Source: CAVWDU01 sp963840725 (GTDB lineage Bacteria; Pseudomonadota; Gammaproteobacteria; Pseudomonadales; Halieaceae). Taken from it: DNA of 64,000 nucleotides. Below are positions 29,718-37,288 of the stretch, piece by piece. Made by a program: the position numbers and the translations under genes. The notes under the pieces are model-generated. The model was not told the DNA's origin, did no database searches, and was given only the letters and a program-made list of their open reading frames with translations. Position 1 is the stretch's first letter, and every line of letters starts with the position of its first letter. The stretch lies in contig CAWIZY010000015.1 of assembly GCA_963840725.1 (NCBI GenBank), positions 23,328-87,327 of the forward strand, written 5' to 3'.

Positions 29718-30181
29718 GCACAAACTGTATGGTAGCTAGTATCTATATCAGCCTTGGCAGGCACAAGCAACACGGGAACCCTGGCGCCCCGGGACACGCG
29801 GTCGGCTACGCTGCCCATCAACCAGCGGCCAATCCCAGACCGCCCACGGGTGCACATCACGATCAGGTCGATCTGGTTGTCCTCGGCATAGCGCGTGATT
29901 AGGATGTGCGGATACCCCTCTTCTATTACTAGTTGCACAGGGACATCCTGCTCTTGCACTCTGGCGATGACATGTTCCAGATACCTGTGAGTCAAGGACC
30001 TGGCCTTCTTTCGGGCTTCCTTGACTGCAGGGCTCCACATCCCTGGTGGCTCTTCAACTGGTGGGAATACCTTCAGCAGAACCAACTCTGCCTCGAAACG
30101 TTCGACCAGCGTCACCGCGTGCGGTAGCGCTTGCTCAGCGAGGGCTGAACCGTCCAATGGGACCAAGATTCGTTGGTACAT
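29546..30181 (-). CDS. Universal stress protein whose C-terminus runs into IS sequence
   Basis: 211 residues from ATG 30181. The first 145 or so form a normal Usp domain: YQRILVPLDGSALAEQALPH at the N-terminus, IDLIVMCTRGRSGIGRWLMG with the ATP-binding loop, and VADRVSRGARVPVLLVPA at the end. After about position 29,740 the frame continues for some 65 residues on the antisense strand of the IS4 transposase remnant. So the original stop was probably lost when the element inserted or its flank was deleted. The Usp fold itself appears complete and ATP-binding. Confidence 0.8.
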   Translation of the reverse strand: MYQRILVPLDGSALAEQALPHAVTLVERFEAELVLLKVFPPVEEPPGMWSPAVKEARKKARSLTHRYLEHVIARVQEQDVPVQLVIEEGYPHILITRYAEDNQIDLIVMCTRGRSGIGRWLMGSVADRVSRGARVPVLLVPAKADIDTSYHTVCAQKYGTNRTENESPFVRHRLTMLQPIRNTLRSLRPRRSTKCLWPFLITCEPSETSQT

Positions 30182-30324
30182 GATATCTTTTCCTCATGGA
30201 ATCAAGGCTTTTCTCGTTCCCTTGGGAAGCGTTTTCCAGTATCGTCGAGCCGGCCGAGATCAAGGGCCACCACCTCTCCCTGGAAACCAGAGGGTACCGC
30301 CCCGAGTTGCCGTGTCCGAGCCGT

Positions 30325-30840
30325 TCAGATGATCTCGACCACGCGGAACTCGACCGGGCCGTCGGGCGTCTGAACTTCTACCCGATCCCCCTTGCACCGA
30401 CCCAAGACCGCATTTCCCAGCGGGCTCTGGTCCGATATGAACCCGCGAGAGGGATCCGCTTCGGCGCCTCCGACTATGCGGTAAGTCGCCTCCATCTCGT
30501 TGTCCAAGACTGTGACGCGACTACCAAGCTGCGCAACCTGGGCATCAACCGGGTCCACCAATATTACGGCCAAAGCCAGCTGGTTGTTGATATAACGGAT
30601 TCGCCGCTGTAGGTATTCGAACTCTGAACGGGCTCTTTCATACTCACCCACGTCGTCATCAAGCCCTTCTGACGTCAAATCATGGATCCAATCGACTAGT
30701 ACAGGCAGCCGAATGCGCTGCAAATACTCGATCTCGTTTTGGAGCCTCCTGACCCCCTCTTGTGTTAGCACGGATGGTTCAGGGAGCTGATCTGCTCTTA
30801 TCTTCTGCGCCCGTGTTTGGATGTGACCGATTACTGACAT
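30325..30840 (-). CDS. GreA/GreB-type transcript cleavage factor
   Basis: 171 residues from ATG 30840 (GAGG upstream; a TTG at 30858 is less likely). The N-terminal coiled coil spans LTQEGVRRLQNEIEYLQ to RRIRYINNQLALA. The C-terminal FKBP-like domain has QLGSRVTVLDNEMEATYRIV and SDQSPLGNAVLGRCKGD, the latter being the most conserved GreA block. The acidic tip residues appear as GLDDDVGEYERA. It would rescue backtracked RNA polymerase or be a GreA-like regulator (Rnk/Gfh group). A TATAAT -10 lies at 30,867-30,872 on the same strand. Confidence 0.88.
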   Translation of the reverse strand: MSVIGHIQTRAQKIRADQLPEPSVLTQEGVRRLQNEIEYLQRIRLPVLVDWIHDLTSEGLDDDVGEYERARSEFEYLQRRIRYINNQLALAVILVDPVDAQVAQLGSRVTVLDNEMEATYRIVGGAEADPSRGFISDQSPLGNAVLGRCKGDRVEVQTPDGPVEFRVVEII

Positions 30841-31139
30841 ATGTTGCCTCGTTTCCAATAAGCCTCATTATAAAGTATTTTACTGATTGATTTCGTATGA
30901 TTTCTGATCATTGTGATCCAGTTCTATACCCACACGCTTTCAACGGAATGGTCTGTCCCACCAGCCGACGATCCAGGTCCGGACGCGCCTGCCACTTCTG
31001 AGCCCTTGTGTGCCGGCAACGCTCTCCATAATACTTGGCCGCGCTGTAAGGGCATTTCGATCGTAAAAGCGTTCAGGATTTGTCGGTTCAGGCTACCAAG
31101 CGAGTCTCTGAGGATTGAGCTTCCGTCAGGTGCATATAC

Positions 31140-31177
31140 AAAAAACCTGCTCCGAGCCAATTCGGAGCAGGTTTTTT
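31140..31177. terminator. Bidirectional intrinsic terminator
   Basis: A run of six A (31,140-31,145) and a run of six T (31,172-31,177) flank a perfect 10-bp stem (CCTGCTCCGA with TCGGAGCAGG) and six-base loop. It lies 27 bases past the stop of the minus-strand Lys-rich microprotein gene, and works in both directions by sequence. Confidence 0.9.
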
Positions 31178-31203
31178 GCTGTGAGCTACACTCAGCTGCT
31201 TAG

Positions 31204-31317
31204 CTAGCTATGCTTCTTGCCGGTCTTGCCCTTGCCGCCGCTCTTGGACTTGTCTTTCTTGGCCTTCGGCTTGGCTGAGGGCGTGACAGGAGTCTTTTTG
31301 TCTGGTTTGGTTGGCAT
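31204..31317 (-). CDS. Lys-rich 37-residue microprotein
   Basis: ATG 31317 is preceded by GGAGGATACT, an ideal ribosome site. The product is MPTKPDKKTPVTPSAKPKAK followed by KDKSKSGGKGKTGKKHS: 15 Lys in 37 residues, no hydrophobic core. It recalls histone H1-like or ribosome-associated basic tails, but no named family can be assigned. A longer in-frame start at 31467 lacks a ribosome site. The gene ends 27 bases before a strong terminator, so it is an independent, probably well expressed unit. A GATGAC-N17-TAGAAT promoter-like pair lies upstream. Confidence 0.65.
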   Translation of the reverse strand: MPTKPDKKTPVTPSAKPKAKKDKSKSGGKGKTGKKHS

Positions 31318-31505
31318 AGTATCCTCCACCTGGTCTGATTCGATTGCACCGATCTGCAATAGTCTATATTCTACTCGTCTTTCTTGTCCCGTCATCCGCC
31401 AAAAGTCGGAGATTCTATCCGACCTTGGGACGAATCCTCGACTTCTCTTCGAAGCCAGGCATGGCACTGAGGCGTCACACAGTCGACACTTTGTAGCTCA
31501 AGTGA

Positions 31506-32108
31506 CTACCACCACCTCTTTACCGGAACGGCCGGGAGGACCTTGACCTCTGACCGCTCCAAATTGAGGAACACTGTGTCCTCCTCAATGCGGTCGATCG
31601 CCGAGATGGGGATAGCAATCTCCCTCTGGTCCCAGAGGTGTCCCTCGCGCATCACCAGGTGGGTGATATGGCCACTGGTCGGCTCGATCACAAACTCGTC
31701 CACCCGACCCACCCTCCCATTGGTCGCCCTCACCCGGGCACCTCGACGTATCCCCAGTTCGCCTCTGGCGATCGATTCGTGATGTGCCGTCACCCACCGG
31801 GGTATGACATAGGGGTGCGCCAGGTATGGGTCATAGCCGATACACTCTGGGATGTCAGCTTCTACAAACTCAGCGCGAAGGAATTCCCTCATCCCCGATA
31901 GCTCACGGCGAGAGCAGGACAGCAGCACCAGCTCATCATCGGTGTCAAGAACGTACCGGATTGGCACCAGTCGCTCCGTGTACTGCTGCTGCCTCTCCTT
32001 CACCACCACATTTGTCACCTTCTTCGTTGTCGGGTTGACAATCAACAGCGTTGAGCGGCCGGCTGGGCCATCAGAACATACCACCTGCGCTTGTATGGGA
32101 ATCTCCAT
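31506..32108 (-). CDS. PRC-barrel domain protein (two PRC-like halves)
   Basis: 200 residues. The second half is a clear PRC-barrel: RRGARVRATNGRVGRVDEFV, ending with HLVMREGHLWDQREIAIP. The first half is a more divergent copy (STLLIVNPTTKKVTNVVVKE). There is no signal peptide or membrane helix. PRC-barrels bind proteins or RNA in processes from photosynthetic reaction centres to ribosome maturation and stress; here the role is unknown. A TTGACC-N17-TAAGCA promoter-like pair lies 25-60 bases upstream. Confidence 0.82.
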   Translation of the reverse strand: MEIPIQAQVVCSDGPAGRSTLLIVNPTTKKVTNVVVKERQQQYTERLVPIRYVLDTDDELVLLSCSRRELSGMREFLRAEFVEADIPECIGYDPYLAHPYVIPRWVTAHHESIARGELGIRRGARVRATNGRVGRVDEFVIEPTSGHITHLVMREGHLWDQREIAIPISAIDRIEEDTVFLNLERSEVKVLPAVPVKRWW

Positions 32109-32171
32109 CTTTTGTCACTTCTCCTTTAGTCATCTGTACTGCTTATTCCGTCTCAGTTGATAGGTCAACAC

Positions 32172-33113
32172 TCAGCCGGCAACAACTTGTTCGGACTCGG
32201 GGTCTAACCACCACCGATTACCCTCAAAATCATTCAGGAGAATCCTATCGTCGCGCCACTCAGTCGGCCAGAACCTCCGCCCGTCCTGCTCAATCAGAAC
32301 AGTTGGCTCCAATGAACGAACATCGAACTCGACTATTGAATGGGTCCATTTTGCAGAGCAGGGCTCGTGAGCCAGGGCTAACACCAGGCTGCCCCCATCC
32401 GGTGACCAGACGATACCTCCGGCCTGCAGTGCCGCTTCTCCTGGGAGAAGTACCTGTTGTTCGTCCCCCGACAGGAGATCATGCAGTATCAATGTTAGGG
32501 TCTCAGGAGTGCGCCGGACCAGCGCCAGGGTCGCACTGTCCGAGGAGATGGCCTGACCAATCCCTTGTGTGCCGGCAACCTCAGTGATCTGACCGGTTTG
32601 AAGATCGACCCGCTGCAAGTTCGAGCCGCCAGCAAAGATACCACAGCCATCGGCCATGGTCTGGTGTACATAGTAGAACTGGGACCCTTCCTTGGAGAAA
32701 AAGATGGGGACCGGCAACGAGTATCCCATTGCCCAGAGTTCTTTCTCCTCGACCAGAGTCCACGACACCGAGTTGTCCAGCTTTGATACGACAAGTTCTC
32801 GGTAATAGTCTCCGCCTCCGCTGGGGAAGATAGCCCTGGCCTCAGCAACCCACTCACCGCCAGTCAGGCTTGCTCGCCAGTTACTGTCGTCGGATTCCTC
32901 GGTTGGAATCGGCTCATCAGTCGCTTGCGCGGTGGAAGCGGGCAGGGTGAGTTCCTCGGTTTCTGTCGCTGCGGGGGATGGTGGAACGGGCGTTGGTTCC
33001 TCTGTGGCAACGGCCGCTGTGCCAGTAGGTGGCTGAGCCTCTGGAGTGCAGGCCATCAGACCGACTAGGAACAGGAGCACGAGCAAGCGGGCAGGGTTTA
33101 AGTTCGATTTCAT
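32172..33113 (-). CDS. Secreted lipoprotein with beta-propeller-like (TolB/WD) repeats
   Basis: 313 residues from ATG 33113. A lipobox LMAC follows the hydrophobic core (ARLLVLLFLVGLMACTPEAQ), then a 60-residue Pro/Thr/Glu linker. The rest shows strand-rich repeats of the kind found in TolB/DPP-IV N-terminal propellers: QRVDLQTGQITEVAGTQ, and VWSPDGGSLVLALAHE. It is anchored at the cell surface and probably binds a protein or sugar partner. Its 5' region is separated from the next upstream gene by the group II intron, so it may lack a conventional promoter of its own. Confidence 0.75.
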   Translation of the reverse strand: MKSNLNPARLLVLLFLVGLMACTPEAQPPTGTAAVATEEPTPVPPSPAATETEELTLPASTAQATDEPIPTEESDDSNWRASLTGGEWVAEARAIFPSGGGDYYRELVVSKLDNSVSWTLVEEKELWAMGYSLPVPIFFSKEGSQFYYVHQTMADGCGIFAGGSNLQRVDLQTGQITEVAGTQGIGQAISSDSATLALVRRTPETLTLILHDLLSGDEQQVLLPGEAALQAGGIVWSPDGGSLVLALAHEPCSAKWTHSIVEFDVRSLEPTVLIEQDGRRFWPTEWRDDRILLNDFEGNRWWLDPESEQVVAG

Positions 33114-33174
33114 TAGAGTTCTCACTTGATAGATCTCTTTGGCTCTACAAAGAGCGAAACGCCAGGTCGAGACA

Positions 33175-33819
33175 ATCGGGATAGGGGGGAGCCTCACGGC
33201 TCCACCCCTCCCACACCACCGTGCGTACGGGTCCGTACACGGCGGTTCGGTTAGTTTAGCGTCCATACACGACGCCGGGCTCTCGGATACATGCTCCGCC
33301 GCCAATGGTTCGGCCCTTCCTCGGTAGCCATCGGGGCTTCACCCCTACTCTCTTCCGGGAAGGCCAGCTCAGCTGGTATTTTCTGCCGCTTTCCATTCAC
33401 GAGAAGCACATTCCTACTCACCACTCCAACCGTTCGGGCCTTCGATCAGCTCTCGCTCATCTACTATGCCCTCTGCTGACTCCTGCATCCTGATCAGGGT
33501 TCCTTTCGGTCCCCTCAGTCCCGTCTTCGAGACAGAATGCAGGTCTCCCGGGGTAAGCCCGACCGCTTTCACCGCACACCTGCTGGATTTACAGCCGTGA
33601 CCCTTGGTGGATATGGATTTCGCTGTCTCTGGCCAGCTCATCCGATCACGCTCTGCCTCCTATCCAGTTTCTGTTCGTCAGGTCGCAGTTTTGCTCCACG
33701 CTCTGCGAAGCGTTCAGACCCCACCTCGCGGTGACGCCCTTGCGCTTCGCTAGCACTTCACCTCCACCAGGTTGTGCAGGGGACTTTCACCCCCAAGCTG
33801 TCGAACATGCCCGGCACAC
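33175..33819 (-). mobile_element. ORF-less group II intron (probable class C)
   Basis: On the minus strand the element starts GTGTGCCGGGCATG, matching the GUGYG 5' rule, followed by GGGGGTGAAAGTCCCC. It ends CCCTATCCCGAT. Domain V lies at 33,215-33,246: a 9-bp lower helix, 2-base bulge on the 3' arm, a short upper helix and GACC loop, with CGC in the 5' strand as in class C introns. Domain VI is a GGAGCC-GTGA-GGCTCC hairpin with an unpaired A eight bases from the end. No reverse transcriptase is encoded; the longest frame is 75 codons. The element is 645 bases and sits directly behind the terminator of the upstream gene, the preferred target of class C introns. It would need a maturase supplied in trans. 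Confidence 0.8.
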
Positions 33820-33824
33820 CAGAA

Positions 33825-33852
33825 GGGCAGCGCCTCTGGAGAGGCGCTGCCC
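33825..33852 (-). terminator. Terminator hairpin of the PA14-SH3 gene
   Basis: A perfect 12-bp stem (GGGCAGCGCCTC with GAGGCGCTGCCC) and four-base loop lie 18 bases after the stop at 33871. On the minus strand it is followed only by TTCT before the intron begins, so the T-tract may have been interrupted by intron insertion. Confidence 0.85.
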
Positions 33853-33870
33853 CGTTTTCTCAACGACAGG

Positions 33871-35667
33871 CTAGCTTACAATTGGCAGGGTGCCGATGGG
33901 CACGCTCTCGAGCAGATAGGCGCCGCTCATCCAGCCGATCGTGCCGTCGACGAGCCGGACCTTGGCCCAGGTTGCGGCGGCATTGCGGCCGAGGAGCGAG
34001 ACTACCGTGCCGCGAGGCATCGCGGTGAGGACGCCATAGGTGGTGCCAGGGCCGGTGCGTACGTTCAGGTACGAGGCGTTGACCACGGTGCCCGCAGGCT
34101 CGGAAGTGTTGGGGGTGGTGGACCCTCCCGTATTCGGAACTGTCCCCTGCCATACCGGCAGATTGTTGACCGGAACACTTGTCCAGAGATAGCCCGGCAA
34201 GCCACTGACCCACGCTGTGCCATTATCCCAGTTGATCATGACCCAGGTTCCCACAGCACTGCGATACCCAGCCAGTGACACATTCTGGTTGCGAACCAGT
34301 TGGGTGATGATCCCATACTGGAGACCGGGCCCGTGGCGCACGTTCAGAAACTGACTCTGCACGGTGCCGGTGCCCTGCCCGGAAGGCGGTGGGGGCTGCG
34401 GAACAGACTGAACCTGGGTCCAGGTCAGTTGTGCCTGCGCACCGCCCGAATTCTCATAATACTCCACTTGCACATGCGCCGTCCCGGTGGGCAGATCGAT
34501 CTCCCCGCTTTGGGCCGCGGGAGTGTGATCGTGCCAGGCCGAGATAAGCTGCTGGTTATTCACCCATACACGCATCCCATCATCGGAGGTAGCCGTAAAA
34601 CGGTACCGACCGCCGGTCAGGTAGAGAGAGCGGTTCCAGCGAACGGAAAAGCCGTCGGCAACGACGATCCCGGGAGCGGGGGAGCCGGTTCCCCAGTTGA
34701 AGTTCAGTTGAGCATCATCGCGGACCAGAATCGGAGAACCGCTCAGGGTCTTGTTGTTAAAGTACTCGCCGCGCCAGTTGGTGACGGTGACGGTTCCCCC
34801 GGTCTTGGTCCATCCCAGGTTAGCGAGGGCTCCGCCGACATTCTCATAGTACTCCATCTTGATGGGGATCAGCCCACCCGGCAGGTCAATCGCGGCCGAG
34901 TAGGTACCGGCATAGCTGTCGTGCCATTGGTCTACCAGCAGTTGCCCGTTCACCCACAGGCGCACGCCGTCGTCCGCGGTGACAGCGAAGCGATAGCGGC
35001 CGGGATCGAGCGACAGCGAGCGCGTCCAGCGCACCGAGAACCGGTCAGCGGGGACCGCACTTGACGGAGAGCCGACGCCCCAGTCAAAGCTGATGCTGGG
35101 ATCGTCGCGGACCAGGACCGGCGAACCACTCAGGCTCATGGTGCTATAATACTCGCCCTTCCAGTTTGCAATGGGTGTGCCAGGCGTCCCGCTGATGGGC
35201 GTCCATGACAGCTTGGCGACCGCGTCGCCGCTGGCCTCAAAGTACTTGACTTTCACTTCGTGATCGCCGGCATTGAGGTAAACGTCGTTGCTCACGATAC
35301 GTGCCTGGCTGTCCCACCAGGAGTCTATGATGAGCACCTCGTCAACCCACACCCGCATCCCATCATCGGTCGTCGCCGTAAAGCGGTAGGTTCCGGCCGA
35401 GAAATTCACGACTCTTCTCCAGCGGACAGAGAAATCGTTCTTGTTCACAATCCCGGGCGCGGGACTGTCCTTCCCCCAGTTGTAGTCCAGCGTCGACTCG
35501 GCGCGCTGAAGCACCGGGTCGCCGGACAGGTTCTTGTTATTCCAATACTTGGCATCCCACTTGGAGTCGGCCGCCTGTGATGTGACTGCGGTGCTGGCCC
35601 AGGCCAGAGTTAGCAGTGTCAAGACGGCAAGTACTGCCAGTATCTTGTGTCCCTTTTTTGCCTTCAT
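33871..35667 (-). CDS. Secreted protein with three PA14 domains and two SH3-type domains
   Basis: 598 residues from ATG 35667, with a signal peptide ending TAVTSQAADS. Three PA14-type repeats follow, each opening with W-x-x-E/K-Y-[YFW] and containing SVRWxR, YRFxxxxDDGxRxWV and a YYENxGGA segment (about residues 30-155, 165-290 and 300-430). A Pro/Gly linker leads to two SH3b domains (FLNVRHGPGLQYGIITQL, and YLNVRTGPGTTYGVLTAM). PA14 domains bind carbohydrate; bacterial SH3b domains bind cell-wall or glycans. The protein is probably displayed on the surface or secreted. A GATGTT-N18-TAGAAT promoter precedes it. No frameshift is present. Confidence 0.9.
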   Translation of the reverse strand: MKAKKGHKILAVLAVLTLLTLAWASTAVTSQAADSKWDAKYWNNKNLSGDPVLQRAESTLDYNWGKDSPAPGIVNKNDFSVRWRRVVNFSAGTYRFTATTDDGMRVWVDEVLIIDSWWDSQARIVSNDVYLNAGDHEVKVKYFEASGDAVAKLSWTPISGTPGTPIANWKGEYYSTMSLSGSPVLVRDDPSISFDWGVGSPSSAVPADRFSVRWTRSLSLDPGRYRFAVTADDGVRLWVNGQLLVDQWHDSYAGTYSAAIDLPGGLIPIKMEYYENVGGALANLGWTKTGGTVTVTNWRGEYFNNKTLSGSPILVRDDAQLNFNWGTGSPAPGIVVADGFSVRWNRSLYLTGGRYRFTATSDDGMRVWVNNQQLISAWHDHTPAAQSGEIDLPTGTAHVQVEYYENSGGAQAQLTWTQVQSVPQPPPPSGQGTGTVQSQFLNVRHGPGLQYGIITQLVRNQNVSLAGYRSAVGTWVMINWDNGTAWVSGLPGYLWTSVPVNNLPVWQGTVPNTGGSTTPNTSEPAGTVVNASYLNVRTGPGTTYGVLTAMPRGTVVSLLGRNAAATWAKVRLVDGTIGWMSGAYLLESVPIGTLPIVS

Positions 35668-35756
35668 GATTAGGTAGACCTCCTGTCTCCAAACAAACGA
35701 TATTGATCCGGTCGCACTGCTACTCATGGCAGGTATGACACGGCTGCCTGGATAAG

Positions 35757-35786
35757 ATTCTATTGGAATCAGAGCATCGGAACATC
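35757..35786 (-). promoter_or_regulatory. Promoter GATGTT-N18-TAGAAT for the PA14-SH3 gene
   Basis: On the minus strand GATGTT (35,786-35,781) and TAGAAT (35,762-35,757) are separated by exactly 18 bases. The spacing and hexamers match the promoters at 35,943, 42,323 and 46,911. The gene starts about 90 bases downstream. Confidence 0.6.
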
Positions 35787-35942
35787 CGTCAGACTGTTGA
35801 ATTTGGCTCCGACTTTAGTCGGAATCGGATCTCTGACCGAGTTGCCTATCCCACCATCATCGACGACGATGGACCCAGTCCGCCAGGTCATTCACGATCG
35901 CGTTATCCGTCAAAAGTCGGAGTCGGAATCGGAACTCTGCCC

Positions 35943-35972
35943 GATGTGCACCCGATCGCTCTCATCTATAAT
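35943..35972 (+). promoter_or_regulatory. Promoter GATGTG-N18-TATAAT for the LysM/L,D-transpeptidase unit
   Basis: GATGTG 35,943-35,948 and a perfect TATAAT 35,967-35,972 with 18 bases between. The start ATG is 68 bases beyond the -10. It is divergent from the minus-strand copy of the same pattern 160 bases away. Confidence 0.7.
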
Positions 35973-36039
35973 AGATACACTTTGTTCGCTGTCATCCGAT
36001 CATTCATTGCGGGTGACCCAAGAATTAGGAACTAGATCG

Positions 36040-37233
36040 ATGCAAGAGAAACACCAAAATACATTGTTTTTTCGATGGACCGCTATTCTAGTAGCCCTCT
36101 CGCTATTCCTGGGAGGACTCTCTATCGGCTCGGCCGACGCGAATGAGGTAGCGGTCTATGTCGTTCAGCCGGGCGACACGCTGGGGAGCATCGCCTTCTT
36201 TCTCGGGATCAGCGCCGGTGACCTGGCAGCCGCCAATGGCCTGACATTCAACGACCTGATCTTCTCGGGGCAGGTGCTGGCTATCCCACAGGCAGGTGAT
36301 CCGGCTGCCAGGCCTCACGCGGCGACCGATCCCCGGGTACCGAACCCGCTGCCCAGCCTGCCCATCCTGCCATTGGAAAGAAGTCTCGGCGCGACCGATT
36401 TAACCTATGCCCGGGTCACTCGTCCCTATGTGTCAGTCTACCGTCACCCGGCGCTAGCCTACGTCAAGATGCCCGCGGCCCGAAACCTGGGGAGCGGTTA
36501 CCTGTGGGTCAGCGTCCAACGCGAGATCGATTTTATGGGGCAGACCTGGTATGAAATTAACCCGGGCGAATATGTCCCGGCCGATGCGCTCTGGTTCTAC
36601 TCGCCCTCTAGCTTTCAGGGCGTAGCGCTCTCATCACAGCCTGATCGCCCCTTTGCCTGGGCGCTGCAGACCGTTCAACCGAGATCCGAACCGGGCGGTC
36701 CCGTCAACCCCACCGCGCCGGCTTACGGCCGGTATCGTCTGGTGCAGATTTTTGCTAGCGAGACAGTTGACGGCCGAACCTGGTATCTGATCGGCCCCCA
36801 TCAATGGGTCGAGGGGAGTTCTGTGGCCGTGGTGACCCCCAATGGGGTGCCGGCCGGTGTGCCACCTGGCGGCGCCTGGGTCGATGTTAACCTGTTCGAG
36901 CAGACCCTGGCCGCCTATGAGGGCGATCGGATGGTGTTTGCTACTTTGATCTCCAGCGGCCTGGATGCCTGGAGCACGCCGCCAGGCCTCTTTTCGGTCT
37001 GGCACCGTACCGAACTGGGCAAGATGAGCGGATCAGAGGGCTATTCCGACTATTACTTTCTCGAGGATGTGCCCTACTCGCTTTTCTTCAACGGGTCTTT
37101 TGCGCTGCACACTGCTTACTGGCACAACGACTTTGGTTATCCCCGCAGCCATGGCTGCGTGAATCTGGCTCCGGCCGACGCCCAGTGGATCTTTGATTGG
37201 GCGCCACAGGCGCTCTGGGTCTGGGTTCGCTGA
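36040..37233 (+). CDS. LysM L,D-transpeptidase (YkuD domain), secreted
   Basis: 397 residues from ATG 36040 (AGGA ten bases upstream). A signal peptide (WTAILVALSLFLGGLSIGSA) is followed by a LysM repeat, YVVQPGDTLGSIAFFLGISA to LIFSGQVLAIP. A central region of two SH3-like blocks follows (TRPYVSVYRHPALAYVKM; PHQWVEGSSVAVVTP). The YkuD catalytic domain starts around GGAWVDVNLFEQTLAAYEGD and has the motif HTAYWHNDFGYPRSHGCVNL with its catalytic Cys. It would crosslink peptidoglycan stems or attach proteins to the wall. That is notable in a Chloroflexota-like context and may mean attachment of the neighbouring surface proteins. The upstream in-frame extension to 35797 covers the promoter and is not coding. 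Confidence 0.92.
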   Translation: MQEKHQNTLFFRWTAILVALSLFLGGLSIGSADANEVAVYVVQPGDTLGSIAFFLGISAGDLAAANGLTFNDLIFSGQVLAIPQAGDPAARPHAATDPRVPNPLPSLPILPLERSLGATDLTYARVTRPYVSVYRHPALAYVKMPAARNLGSGYLWVSVQREIDFMGQTWYEINPGEYVPADALWFYSPSSFQGVALSSQPDRPFAWALQTVQPRSEPGGPVNPTAPAYGRYRLVQIFASETVDGRTWYLIGPHQWVEGSSVAVVTPNGVPAGVPPGGAWVDVNLFEQTLAAYEGDRMVFATLISSGLDAWSTPPGLFSVWHRTELGKMSGSEGYSDYYFLEDVPYSLFFNGSFALHTAYWHNDFGYPRSHGCVNLAPADAQWIFDWAPQALWVWVR

Positions 37234-37288
37234 TCGTTCCTGCTTGAGAAGCTAGCTGAAACCCATTTAAGGAAAGGACACAAAATAG

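Noticed and set aside
33414..33641. 75-codon minus-strand gene inside the intron
   Set aside because: It shows no reverse transcriptase motif and lies within structured intron RNA; no ribosome site.
35797..36039. N-terminal extension of the L,D-transpeptidase
   Set aside because: It would cover the GATGTG/TATAAT promoter; the signal peptide and ribosome site support ATG 36040.
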